Translations under genes and position numbers: made by a program
In this document: positions 1 to 10,841 of the stretch, one piece after another
Layout: every line of letters begins with the position of its first letter
Position numbering within the stretch: position 1 is the stretch's first letter
Notes under the pieces: model-generated
Told to the model about the DNA's origin: nothing
What the model saw: only the letters and a program-made list of their open reading frames with translations
The model's database searches: none
Origin: Solirubrobacteraceae bacterium
Lineage (GTDB): Bacteria > Actinomycetota > Thermoleophilia > Solirubrobacterales > Solirubrobacteraceae
DNA length: 48,803 nt
Reading direction: 5' to 3'
Assembly (NCBI GenBank): GCA_025449845.1
Contig: JANWIP010000024.1
Span: forward strand, 1-48,803

Positions 1-426
<426 letters not shown>

Positions 427-523
427 CTGGCCACCTGGCCAAACCAACCCCGGCTCCTCTAAGCTCCCCGCTGGCGCGCATGGCGCCCAAGCGCGTTCAA
501 CGACCACCGGGAGCAGCCACGAG

Positions 524-670
524 ATGAGCCAGAAGACGTTCGTGATCGGCGTGGGCATGACCAAGTTCGACAAGCCCGGCAGCAAGGAGGGGGACTACTC
601 CGACTGGGCATATGAGGCCTGTATCGCCCGCCGGCGTCGTGAAGCCCGAGGCGAAACAGTGAAAAGGTGA
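524..670 (+). pseudogene. Thiolase (SCP-x/acetyl-CoA acetyltransferase type) N-terminal remnant
   Basis: A 48-codon frame starts at ATG 524 behind GGGAGCAGCCACGAG. Its first about 33 residues ([15 protein letters not shown], then a WAYEAC segment) look like the N-terminus of the lipid-transfer-protein/thiolase family, normally about 390 residues. After that the frame runs into RRRREAR and stops at 668-670, overlapping the GTG of the next gene. In another frame the end reads GVVKPEAKQ then stop, which could be the tail of the same or another gene. The simplest reading is an internal deletion that removed most of a thiolase gene placed upstream of a beta-oxidation dehydrogenase. It is not expected to be functional. 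Confidence 0.6.
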
Positions 671-1815
671 AGCGAACGATCTTCGAGTCAGAGCACCGCG
701 ACTACCGCGAGGCAGTGCGCGGCTTCCTCGCCGCCGAGGTAGTACCCCATCACGAGCAGTGGGAGCGCGAGGGGATCGTCCCGCGTGAGCTGTTCACCAA
801 GGCCGCGCGGCAGGGGCTGCTCGCGATGAGTGTCCCCGAGGCCTACGGTGGGGCGGGCGCAGCGGACTTCCGCTTCAACCAGATCGTCGTGGAGGAGGTC
901 GCCTACGCGGGCGTCGCCGGCAGCGGCCTAGGGATCACGCTGCACAACGACATCTGCCTGCCCTACTTCCTGGCTTACTGCAATGAGGAGCAGCGCGCCC
1001 GCTGGCTGCCAGGTATCGCCGATGGCTCGCTGATCACGGCACTAGCGATGACCGAGCCCGGGATCGGCTCCGATCTGGCCTCGATGAGCGCCAGCGCCCA
1101 GCTGCAGGGCGATCACTACGTGGTCAATGGCGCGAAGACTTTCATCACTAACGGCATCAACGCCGATCTCGTGATCGTCGCGCTGAAGACCGATCCGGCC
1201 GAGCGCCACCGCGGAATCTCGCTGCTGGTAATCGAGCGCGGCATGGAGGGCTTCGAGCGCGGCCGCAACCTGCAGAAGCTCGGGATGCACGCACAGGACA
1301 CGGCCGAGCTATTTTTCGCCGACGTCCACGTGCCGCTCACGAACCGCCTGGGTGAGGAGGGACACGGTTTCCGCTACCTAGTCGCTAACCTCGCCCAGGA
1401 GCGCCTGTCAATCGCGATTGCCGGCGTCTCGGCCGCGCAGGCTGCATTAGATTGGACGCTGACCTACGTCAAGGAGCGCAGCGCCTTCGGCCAGCCGCTC
1501 GGCTCCTTCCAGGCCTCGCGCTTCGCGCTGGCGGAGATGAAGACCGAGATCGAACTCGCGACGGCGTACACAGACCAGGCCGTCCTCGCACTGGGTCGCG
1601 GCGAGCTGTCCGCGGAGGACGCGGCGATGGCGAAGTGGTGGTGCACCGAGCTGCAGGGCCGCGTGCTCGACCGCTGCGTGCAGCTGCACGGCGGCTATGG
1701 CTACATGCTCGAGTACCCGATCGCGCGCGCCTATGCCGACGCGCGCGTCACCCGCATCTATGGAGGCAGCAATGAGATCATGAAGGAGATCGTCGGGCGC
1801 TCGCTCGGCGTGTAA
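667..1815 (+). CDS. Acyl-CoA dehydrogenase
   Basis: 382 residues, the usual length for this FAD flavoenzyme family, which oxidises acyl-CoA to enoyl-CoA in fatty-acid or branched-chain catabolism. Visible: the N-terminal helical domain, the middle beta domain with TALAMTEPGIGSDLASM (about 124-140) and NGAKTFITNG (154-163), and a C-terminal domain with ERSAFGQPLGSFQ and QLHGGYGYMLEYP. In the late segment RIYGGSNEIM a glycine sits where the MCAD-type catalytic Glu would be. The likely base is therefore E245 in AQERLSIA, as in the long-chain/isovaleryl type. The GTG start overlaps the stop of the thiolase remnant. An oxidoreductase follows 21 bp downstream, so the two are probably cotranscribed. 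The substrate cannot be told from sequence. Confidence 0.93.
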   Translation: MKRTIFESEHRDYREAVRGFLAAEVVPHHEQWEREGIVPRELFTKAARQGLLAMSVPEAYGGAGAADFRFNQIVVEEVAYAGVAGSGLGITLHNDICLPYFLAYCNEEQRARWLPGIADGSLITALAMTEPGIGSDLASMSASAQLQGDHYVVNGAKTFITNGINADLVIVALKTDPAERHRGISLLVIERGMEGFERGRNLQKLGMHAQDTAELFFADVHVPLTNRLGEEGHGFRYLVANLAQERLSIAIAGVSAAQAALDWTLTYVKERSAFGQPLGSFQASRFALAEMKTEIELATAYTDQAVLALGRGELSAEDAAMAKWWCTELQGRVLDRCVQLHGGYGYMLEYPIARAYADARVTRIYGGSNEIMKEIVGRSLGV

Positions 1816-1836
1816 AAGAGAGATGGGAGCCCGCTG

Positions 1837-2844
1837 ATGAGCGATCGCAACCGCCGCCTGGTCCTGGCCGAGCGCCCGACAGGCATGGTCGACGCGGAGA
1901 CCGTCCGCCTGGAGGACGCCGACGTTCCCGAGCCGGGCCCAGGGGAGGCGCTCGCGCAGGTCCGCTACCTCTCGATCGACCCGACGATCCGCACCTGGAT
2001 GGACGACGCTCCGGGCTACCTGCCGCCGATCGGGATCGGCGAGGTCGTGCGCAGCGGCGGCGTGGCTGAGGTGCTGAGCAGCAATAGCGAGCGTTACGCG
2101 CCCGGCGACTTCGTGTTCGGCATGACCGGCTGGCAGGACTACGTGATCGCCGATGAGGGCGAGCGCACACTCCAGGTTTTGCCTCCAGGCGTCTCGCCGA
2201 CCGCGGCGCTAGGCGTGCTCGGCGTCACCGGCATGACGGCCTACTTCGGCCTGATCGACGTCGGCCGCGTCAAGGAGGGCGACACCGTGGTCGTCTCGGG
2301 CGCGGCGGGCGCCACCGGATCGACGGTCGGGCAGATCGCCAGGCTCAAGGGCGCCGCCAAGGTGGTCGGCATAGCCGGAGGCCCAAAGAAGTGCGCCTGG
2401 CTGATCGATGAGCTTGGCTTCGACGCAGCGATCGATTACAAGAACGAGGACATCGCTGAGCGTCTACGGGAGACGTGCCCAGACGGGATTGATCTCTACT
2501 TCGACAACGTCGGCGGAGTGATCCTCAACGCTTGCCTGGCGCGTCTGGCGCTACGCGGACGGGTCGTGCTGTGCGGCGCGATCTCCTCCTATAACGAGCA
2601 CGAGCGCGTCGCGGGCCCCTCCAACTACTCCGCTCTGATCCTCAGGCGTGGGCGCATGGAGGGCTTCATCATCCTCGACTACTTCGACCGTTTCCCCCAG
2701 GCGCAGGCCGAGATGGCCGGATGGCTCGCCGCCGGCAAGGTCAAGGCGGCCGAGCACATCGTTGAGGGGCTACAGCACGCGCCCGACGCGCTGAATCTGC
2801 TATTCACCGGCGGCAACACCGGCAAGGTGATGGTGCGGGTCTGA
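1837..2844 (+). CDS. NADP-dependent zinc-free oxidoreductase (MDR; PTGR/CurA-like)
   Basis: 335 residues, typical for the leukotriene B4 dehydrogenase/curcumin reductase branch of the medium-chain dehydrogenase/reductase superfamily, which reduces activated double bonds with NADPH. An N-terminal GroES-like fold (1-130) contains RYLSIDPTIRTWMDD. The Rossmann domain carries GAAGATGSTVGQ (about 152-163) and later YFDNVGGVILNA. No structural or catalytic zinc cysteines are seen. The ATG follows a GAGAGATGGGAG-like Shine-Dalgarno region. Its position directly behind an acyl-CoA dehydrogenase suggests lipid or enoyl metabolism, but the true substrate is unknown. Confidence 0.92.
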   Translation: MSDRNRRLVLAERPTGMVDAETVRLEDADVPEPGPGEALAQVRYLSIDPTIRTWMDDAPGYLPPIGIGEVVRSGGVAEVLSSNSERYAPGDFVFGMTGWQDYVIADEGERTLQVLPPGVSPTAALGVLGVTGMTAYFGLIDVGRVKEGDTVVVSGAAGATGSTVGQIARLKGAAKVVGIAGGPKKCAWLIDELGFDAAIDYKNEDIAERLRETCPDGIDLYFDNVGGVILNACLARLALRGRVVLCGAISSYNEHERVAGPSNYSALILRRGRMEGFIILDYFDRFPQAQAEMAGWLAAGKVKAAEHIVEGLQHAPDALNLLFTGGNTGKVMVRV

Positions 2845-2845
2845 T

Positions 2846-2915
2846 CTAGCGGCTTTCGGACCTATATAAGACCACAGCCATCGCCGTCCGATTCCCGCTA
2901 GACAACGACCGCTAG
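2846..2915. promoter_or_regulatory. CCGCTAG repeats upstream of the alkylation-repair pair
   Basis: The gap before the Ada/AlkA gene holds CCGCTAG at 2895-2901 and again at 2909-2915 (14-bp period) and its inverse CTAGCGG at 2846-2852. Ada-type proteins often control their own operon after methylation, so this is a candidate operator. It is only a repeat pattern and could be chance. Confidence 0.3.
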
Positions 2916-2933
2916 GCGTGTCACGGTGTCCTG

Positions 2934-4448
2934 GTGGACTTCAACTCAGACAGCGTTTGGCGGGCGATCGAGGCGTGTGACCCGCGCTTTGATGGCTGGA
3001 TCTTCTGCGGTGTGAAGACGACCGGGATCTACTGCCGCCCGAGCTGCCCGGCGCGTACCCCCAAGCGCGAAAACGTCAGCTTCTTTGCATCGGCGGCGGC
3101 GGCCCAGGCAGCCGGCTTTCGCGCCTGTAAGCGCTGCCGCCCGGACGCAACACCAGGTTCACCCGAGTGGGACCTGCGCGCGGATCTGGTCGGCCGCGCA
3201 ATGCGGTTGATCGCCGACGGGGTGGTCGACCGCGAGGGGGTCAGCGGTCTCGCGGGCCGTCTGGGCTACACCGAGCGTCACGTGCATCGTCAGCTCGTGG
3301 CCGTGGCAGGTGCGGGTCCACTTGCACTCGCGCGCGCCCAGCGTGCACAGACCGCGCGCATTTTGCTGGAGACGACGACACTGCCAATCACAGGCGTGAC
3401 ATTCGCGGCGGGCTTTCAGAGCGTGCGGCAGTTCAACGCCACGATTCAGGAGATCTTTGCGATGACGCCAAGCACCCTGCGCGCACGGATGCAGAAAGGC
3501 GGGCGCCTGCAGGACAGCGAGGCACTGTCACTGCGCCTGCCTTATCGCGCGCCGCTGGAAGCCGAGGGACTGGTCGCCTTCCTGGGCCTGCGGGCGATCG
3601 CGGGCGTGGAGGAGGTGCGCGACGGCGCCTACCGTCGAAGTCTGCGCCTGCCACACGGTACGGGCGCTGTCGAGCTGCGCCCCGCGGACGGGTATATACA
3701 CGCCCGCTATTGGCTTGCCGATCTGCGCGACCTCGGCGCCGCGATGCAGCGTTCGCGCGCGCTGCTCGATCTCGATTCAGATCCGCAGAGCGTGGTAGAG
3801 GTCCTGGGCAACGAGCCGCTGCTGGGAGCGTTGGTGCGCAAGGCGCCCGGACGGCGCGTGCCAGGCACCGTCGATAGTCACGAGCTGGCAGTCCGCGCCG
3901 TGCTGGGTCAGCAGGTCTCGCTGCGGGGCGCCGCGACGCTGGCGGCCCGCCTGGTAGCCGCCTACGGTGAGGAGCTCGAGCGCCCGCTGGGTACGGTGAC
4001 GCATGTCTTCCCCTCAGCGGAGGCGTTGGCCGACATGGACCTGGCCAGCTTGGCGATGCCCGCGACACGCCGTCGCGCTCTGCATGCACTGGTGAGCGCG
4101 CTCGCGAGCAAAGAGCTGGTGATAGACGCCGGTGCGGACCGCATCGAGGCGCGTGGAGGACTGCTGGCGCTGCCGGGCATCGGGCCGTGGACGACGGAAT
4201 ACATCGCAATGCGCGCATTGGGAGATCCCGATGCCTTCCTGCCCAGCGACCTCGGGGTCCGTCACGCGCTTGAACAACTCGGCCGGCGCTCGCCGACGGA
4301 GAAACCGCTGAACGCCGAGCAGCTCGCCGAGCATTGGCGACCGTATCGGGCCTATGCCGTGCAGCATCTGTGGGCCTCGCTCGATCCGGCCGGACAAGCA
4401 AAACCCACACCGATATCCACAACCGACGCCGAGCAGCTTGCTGCCTGA
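2934..4448 (+). CDS. Ada N-terminal domain / AraC / AlkA-type DNA-3-methyladenine glycosylase fusion
   Basis: 504 residues in three parts. Residues 1-75 are the Ada zinc domain that takes methyl groups from phosphotriesters: C34 (the acceptor in GIYCRPSC), C38, C65 and C68 are all present. Residues about 85-185 are an AraC-type helix-turn-helix (RLGYTERHVHRQL, FAAGFQSVRQFNATI). Residues about 200-490 are an AlkA-like glycosylase with helix-hairpin-helix LPGIGPWTTEYIAMRALG and catalytic D439 in FLPSDLG. This is a methylation-activated regulator joined to a base-excision enzyme that removes 3-methyladenine and related bases. The start is GTG. The ogt gene follows 16 bp downstream, so the two form an alkylation-damage operon, perhaps self-regulated. 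Confidence 0.94.
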   Translation: MDFNSDSVWRAIEACDPRFDGWIFCGVKTTGIYCRPSCPARTPKRENVSFFASAAAAQAAGFRACKRCRPDATPGSPEWDLRADLVGRAMRLIADGVVDREGVSGLAGRLGYTERHVHRQLVAVAGAGPLALARAQRAQTARILLETTTLPITGVTFAAGFQSVRQFNATIQEIFAMTPSTLRARMQKGGRLQDSEALSLRLPYRAPLEAEGLVAFLGLRAIAGVEEVRDGAYRRSLRLPHGTGAVELRPADGYIHARYWLADLRDLGAAMQRSRALLDLDSDPQSVVEVLGNEPLLGALVRKAPGRRVPGTVDSHELAVRAVLGQQVSLRGAATLAARLVAAYGEELERPLGTVTHVFPSAEALADMDLASLAMPATRRRALHALVSALASKELVIDAGADRIEARGGLLALPGIGPWTTEYIAMRALGDPDAFLPSDLGVRHALEQLGRRSPTEKPLNAEQLAEHWRPYRAYAVQHLWASLDPAGQAKPTPISTTDAEQLAA

Positions 4449-4464
4449 GGTGTAAAGGAGTCAC

Positions 4465-4983
4465 ATGCCCACTCAAACTCCCTCCCATCAGCTTTTCTAC
4501 ACAGGCATTGAGAGTCCGATCGGCGAGCTGTTACTGCTCGGCGATGGCCACACCTTGCACGGTCTGTATATGCAAGATGGGCGCAAGCCGACAAGGATCG
4601 CGTCACAGTGGCAGCGCTCGGCCGCACCCTTCACCGATATAGAAGCGCAGCTAGGCGAGTATTTCGCCGCCGAGCGCTTCACATTTGACATTCCGCTCAC
4701 CATGAAAGGCACTGAGTTCGAGCGCAGCGTCTGGCAAGCGCTGCAGGAGATCCCCTACGGTGAGACCGTCAGCTACGGCGAGATCGCCAAGCGCGTAGGT
4801 CAGCCTTCGGCGGCGAGGGCGGTAGGTCTCGCCAACGGACGTAATCCGATTGCCGTGGTCGTTCCTTGCCATCGCGTGATTGGCGCGAACGGCACACTCA
4901 CGGGCTACGGCGGTGGCCTGGAGCGCAAGCGGCTGCTGCTTGAGCTCGAGCAAGGACAGGCCTGCCTGCAACTCACGCCTTAG
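4465..4983 (+). CDS. ogt: Methylated-DNA--protein-cysteine methyltransferase
   Basis: 172 residues. This suicide enzyme moves methyl groups from O6-methylguanine to its own cysteine. The active site is VVVPCHRVIG with C135. The preceding helix-turn-helix segment IPYGETVSYGEIAKRVGQPSAARAVGLANGRNP is complete, with the Arg finger and Asn hinge. AAAGGAGTCAC precedes the ATG. It completes the direct-reversal arm of the repair operon begun by the Ada/AlkA fusion. The last 11 bases overlap the 3' end of the nhaA fusion on the other strand. Confidence 0.96.
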   Translation: MPTQTPSHQLFYTGIESPIGELLLLGDGHTLHGLYMQDGRKPTRIASQWQRSAAPFTDIEAQLGEYFAAERFTFDIPLTMKGTEFERSVWQALQEIPYGETVSYGEIAKRVGQPSAARAVGLANGRNPIAVVVPCHRVIGANGTLTGYGGGLERKRLLLELEQGQACLQLTP

Positions 4984-6895
4984 CAACCGCGCGCGCACGG
5001 AACCGCGCGGCCTTGACCGTCTCGGTAAGCGTGGCGATGTCATAGGTCCCGTAATGCCGCCGTCCGTTGATGAAAAAGGTCGGCGTTCCAGAGACCCCGC
5101 TCTCATCGGCGCTGGCCACGTCTTCACTGATTCGTCCCGCGTGCGCCCGCCGTCGTAGTTCCTCCAGGAGGCGCTCGGCATCGAGCCCCAACCGCGCGGC
5201 GTAGCCCGATAGGTCACTCGCCCGCAGCTCGCCCTGATGCTCAAGCAGGATGTCGTGCATCTCCCAGAAGCTCCCCTGTGCGGCGGCGGCCTCTGAGGCC
5301 TCGGCGGCGATCTGCGCATGGGGGTGAACGTCGTTGAGCGGCAGGTGTCGCCAGACGTAGCGCACTTCGTCGCCAAGCGAGGCAAGGAGCTCGCGGATGA
5401 CCCCCTCGGCCTGCCCGCAGTAGGAACACTCAAAGTCGCCGTACTCGAGCAGCGTGATGCTCGCATCCTCAGGCCCGCGGATGTGGTCGCGCTGAGGGTG
5501 GACTTCCTCGGAGAGGTCAAGGATGTCCGCGGCGGTACCGGCAAGCTGTCGCGCGCGCATCCTCTGCGGCAGGTGCCGCACCACACGCAGGACGGCCCAG
5601 GCCAGCAGCGGCGCCAAAACTACGGAACCCAAAGCACCCAGCCGCGCCTCTTCCAGGCGCTGCCCGCTGAAGGCGAGGCTGGAAATCAGCAGCGAGACGG
5701 TGAAACCGATACCTGCGACGGCGCCTCCGGCGGCGAGCACCGGCGAGCTGAGCGGCGAGCGCGGCCCGCGCAAGGCCGGCCGCGAGGCGATCCAGGAGGC
5801 GCCGGCGATGCCCAGCGGCTTACCCAGCAGGTAGCCAAAGAGTATCCCCAAGGTGATAGGCGAGCGAAGTGCGTCATGGATCAAAGATCCAGTCACATGC
5901 ACGCCTGCATTGGCGAGTGCAAACAGAGGCACAATCAGGTAGCTGGTCCAAGGGTGAAGCCGATACTGCAGCCGCTCGTTAGGTGAGATCGCGGACTGGA
6001 TCTCCTGCTGGGCGGAGCGCGCCAACTCAGGTGTAGGCTGCTCGCGAAAGGAGCGCGTCAGCGCGGTCGCCCGCTCCAGGTCCTCGCGCGAGGGCGGGTA
6101 GGCACTCGTGGCCAGCCCGATGATGATTCCCGAGATCACGGGGTCGATGCCGGACTCAAACAGCGCAACCCAGAGGCCAAGGGCGCCAATAAAAGACACC
6201 GGACGAAGCCACTGCGGCGCATAGCGCAGCGCAAAGAGCACGCCGATAAATGCCAAGGCGATCACAAGCGCAAGGATCGAAACATGAGTCGTGTAAGCGA
6301 TCGCGATCACCAGCAGCGCGCAGAGATCGTCGACCACCGCCAAGGTGAGCAGGAAGACGCGCAGGCGCGTGGCCGAGCGCGGCGTGAGCAGCGCCAGCGC
6401 GCCTAGCGCAAAAGCGGTGTCGGTCGACATCGCAGCCCCCCACCCGTGAGCACCTGGGCCGCCGGCGTTGATCGCAAGATAGATCGCGATCGGCAGCGCC
6501 ATGCCGCCGATCGCGGCGAACACGGGAATGGTCAGCCGCCGGCGCTCGCGCAGCTCGCCGAGGTCGAGCTCGCGCTTGGCCTCCAGGCCGACGACGAGGA
6601 AGAAGAAGGTCATGAGCCCTTCGTTGACCCAGTGGCGCAGGTCGGCCGAGATTTCACCGCCTCCGAGCGTGACCGCGAGGCGGGTACCCCAGAAGGACTC
6701 ATAGGAGTGAGGCCACGGCGAGTTCGCCCACAGCAGCGCGAGCAAGGTGCCCGCCAGCAGCACGATCGCGCCGCCGGTCTCGGTGCCCAGGAAATCGCGC
6801 ACCGGCGTAGCCATGTTGCGCGCCCACGCGGTACGGCCGGCGTAGGCCGTGGCGTCCGCGCCCGGAACCTCTCCGTTGGCTTCGATCGCTGCCAT
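4973..6895 (-). CDS. nhaA: NhaA Na+/H+ antiporter with C-terminal thioredoxin/DsbA-like domain
   Basis: 640 residues from ATG 6895. Residues about 30-440 are a full NhaA membrane domain. STDTAFALG contains D159, the conserved pair D189-D190 (AVVDDLCAL) matches the ion-binding aspartates of E. coli NhaA, and K359 lies in GYLLGKPLG. Residues about 465-640 form a DsbA/thioredoxin_4-like domain with redox motif C490-S-Y-C493 and cis-proline loop SGTPTF (P605). The antiporter exchanges Na+ for protons at the membrane; this fusion occurs in Actinobacteria and what the redox domain does there is unclear to me. Earlier in-frame ATGs at 6946 and 6979 overlap the divergent DUF1697 gene, so I chose 6895. 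Confidence 0.9.
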   Translation of the reverse strand: MAAIEANGEVPGADATAYAGRTAWARNMATPVRDFLGTETGGAIVLLAGTLLALLWANSPWPHSYESFWGTRLAVTLGGGEISADLRHWVNEGLMTFFFLVVGLEAKRELDLGELRERRRLTIPVFAAIGGMALPIAIYLAINAGGPGAHGWGAAMSTDTAFALGALALLTPRSATRLRVFLLTLAVVDDLCALLVIAIAYTTHVSILALVIALAFIGVLFALRYAPQWLRPVSFIGALGLWVALFESGIDPVISGIIIGLATSAYPPSREDLERATALTRSFREQPTPELARSAQQEIQSAISPNERLQYRLHPWTSYLIVPLFALANAGVHVTGSLIHDALRSPITLGILFGYLLGKPLGIAGASWIASRPALRGPRSPLSSPVLAAGGAVAGIGFTVSLLISSLAFSGQRLEEARLGALGSVVLAPLLAWAVLRVVRHLPQRMRARQLAGTAADILDLSEEVHPQRDHIRGPEDASITLLEYGDFECSYCGQAEGVIRELLASLGDEVRYVWRHLPLNDVHPHAQIAAEASEAAAAQGSFWEMHDILLEHQGELRASDLSGYAARLGLDAERLLEELRRRAHAGRISEDVASADESGVSGTPTFFINGRRHYGTYDIATLTETVKAARFRARAVAKA

Positions 6896-6944
6896 CGTCA
6901 AGCGATTATCGCTTCGCGCTGCGGCGCTAGGCTTGACCTCGGCC

Positions 6945-9556
<2,612 letters not shown>

Positions 9557-9631
9557 AGCCATTCCAGGCGGAAGACGCCCCGCCGAAGCAGTAAGGTCCC
9601 CAAAATAAGGTTTCTTCGACGGGGGGTTGTT

Positions 9632-10837
9632 GTGCGTACTCGGATTGCAATTATTGGCCTGGCGGCATGCCTGATGACGGCGGCGCTGGCTTGCTCGGCA
9701 TTGGCGTCGACGTTGACGCTGGGCACCACGACGTTCCCTGCCGGAGCCACCCCCGGAGGGTGCATAACCAGCTATGCCTTCACGCAGGGCGCAACGGACG
9801 GGACATATCAGTACAAGGTCCCGCCCAGCGGTGGAAGGATCACCTCCTGGAGCACCAACACGACTGGCGGCGTTACCGAAACGTCGTTGACGTTGCTCCT
9901 GCTGCGCGGCGGCGGCAACGAATACAAGGTCGTCAACTTCGATCGTGAGACGCTGCCGAACCCGCTACCGGCCGGTGGCGTCGCGACGTTCCAGCTGCCG
10001 ACGCCGTGGACGGTGACCGGCGGGGAGCAGTTGGGCCTGTATGGCCCTGGGACCGGGGTCAACTGCTTCTACACCGGCGGCAGCACCCCGGCCGCCGATG
10101 TGCTCTCTTACGATATGACTGCGGCCCCCCCGGGCATTGGCGTCACCTACCCGACGACGTCGCTGGGGATGTTCCTGGTGAATGTCGCCGCCGAACTGAC
10201 ACAGAGCCTGGATGCCGGCATCACGGGCTCGGTGGCTCCTGCCACGATCACCGCGGGCGGCGCGTCCGAGTATGCCTTCACGGTCTCCAACAGCGGCGTC
10301 TCGGCCGCACCGGTGATCTTCACCGACGGAGTGCCGGCTGGCCTGACGATCCTCTCCGCTGTGGCGGGAGGCGGAGCGTGCACCACAGCGGGCCAGACTG
10401 TTAGTTGCACGATGCCGAACCTGGAAGCGGGTCAGAGCGCGCCGGTGTCGATCATCGTGGCGGCGCCGAACGCGGGCAGCTACAGCGACACGGCGACGGT
10501 CTCCGCGCTCTCGGGATCGCTTGCGGATACGAACCCCGCTAACAACACAGCCGCCGCGACACTCAACGTGAATGCCCCTGCGCTGGCACCAGTAGCGCCA
10601 GTGGTGCAGTGCAAGGTGGTGCAGCTCGCGGGAGCGCCGCTGTCGGTCGCCAAGCTGGTGATCCCGGCGTTGAACTGCAAGCTCGGGAAGGTCACGAGCA
10701 AGGCATCGAAGAGTGTGCGCAAGGGCTACGTGATCTCAACGACCCCGCGCTCAGGCGCCACGCTGGCGGCAGGCAGCGCAGTGAGCGTCGTCACTTCCTC
10801 GGGTCCCCCGAAGAAGCACAAGAAGAAAAAGCACTAA
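9632..10837 (+). CDS. Secreted protein with DUF11 domain, PASTA-like domain and lysine tail
   Basis: 401 residues from GTG 9632, behind a run of six G. Residues 1-26 are a Sec signal peptide (hydrophobic core, cut near ALAS). Residues 27-190 are a beta-rich unknown domain. Residues about 193-310 are a DUF11/CARDB-like Ig-fold repeat with YAFTVSNSGVSAAPVIFTD and the end motif DTNPANNTAAATLNV. Residues about 325-392 resemble a PASTA domain (GKVTSKASKSVRKGYVISTTPRSG). The protein ends in a KKHKKKKH tail. These parts suggest an exported, wall- or surface-associated protein, the basic tail perhaps binding anionic wall polymers. Function unknown. Confidence 0.8.
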   Translation: MRTRIAIIGLAACLMTAALACSALASTLTLGTTTFPAGATPGGCITSYAFTQGATDGTYQYKVPPSGGRITSWSTNTTGGVTETSLTLLLLRGGGNEYKVVNFDRETLPNPLPAGGVATFQLPTPWTVTGGEQLGLYGPGTGVNCFYTGGSTPAADVLSYDMTAAPPGIGVTYPTTSLGMFLVNVAAELTQSLDAGITGSVAPATITAGGASEYAFTVSNSGVSAAPVIFTDGVPAGLTILSAVAGGGACTTAGQTVSCTMPNLEAGQSAPVSIIVAAPNAGSYSDTATVSALSGSLADTNPANNTAAATLNVNAPALAPVAPVVQCKVVQLAGAPLSVAKLVIPALNCKLGKVTSKASKSVRKGYVISTTPRSGATLAAGSAVSVVTSSGPPKKHKKKKH

Positions 10838-10841
10838 CGCA

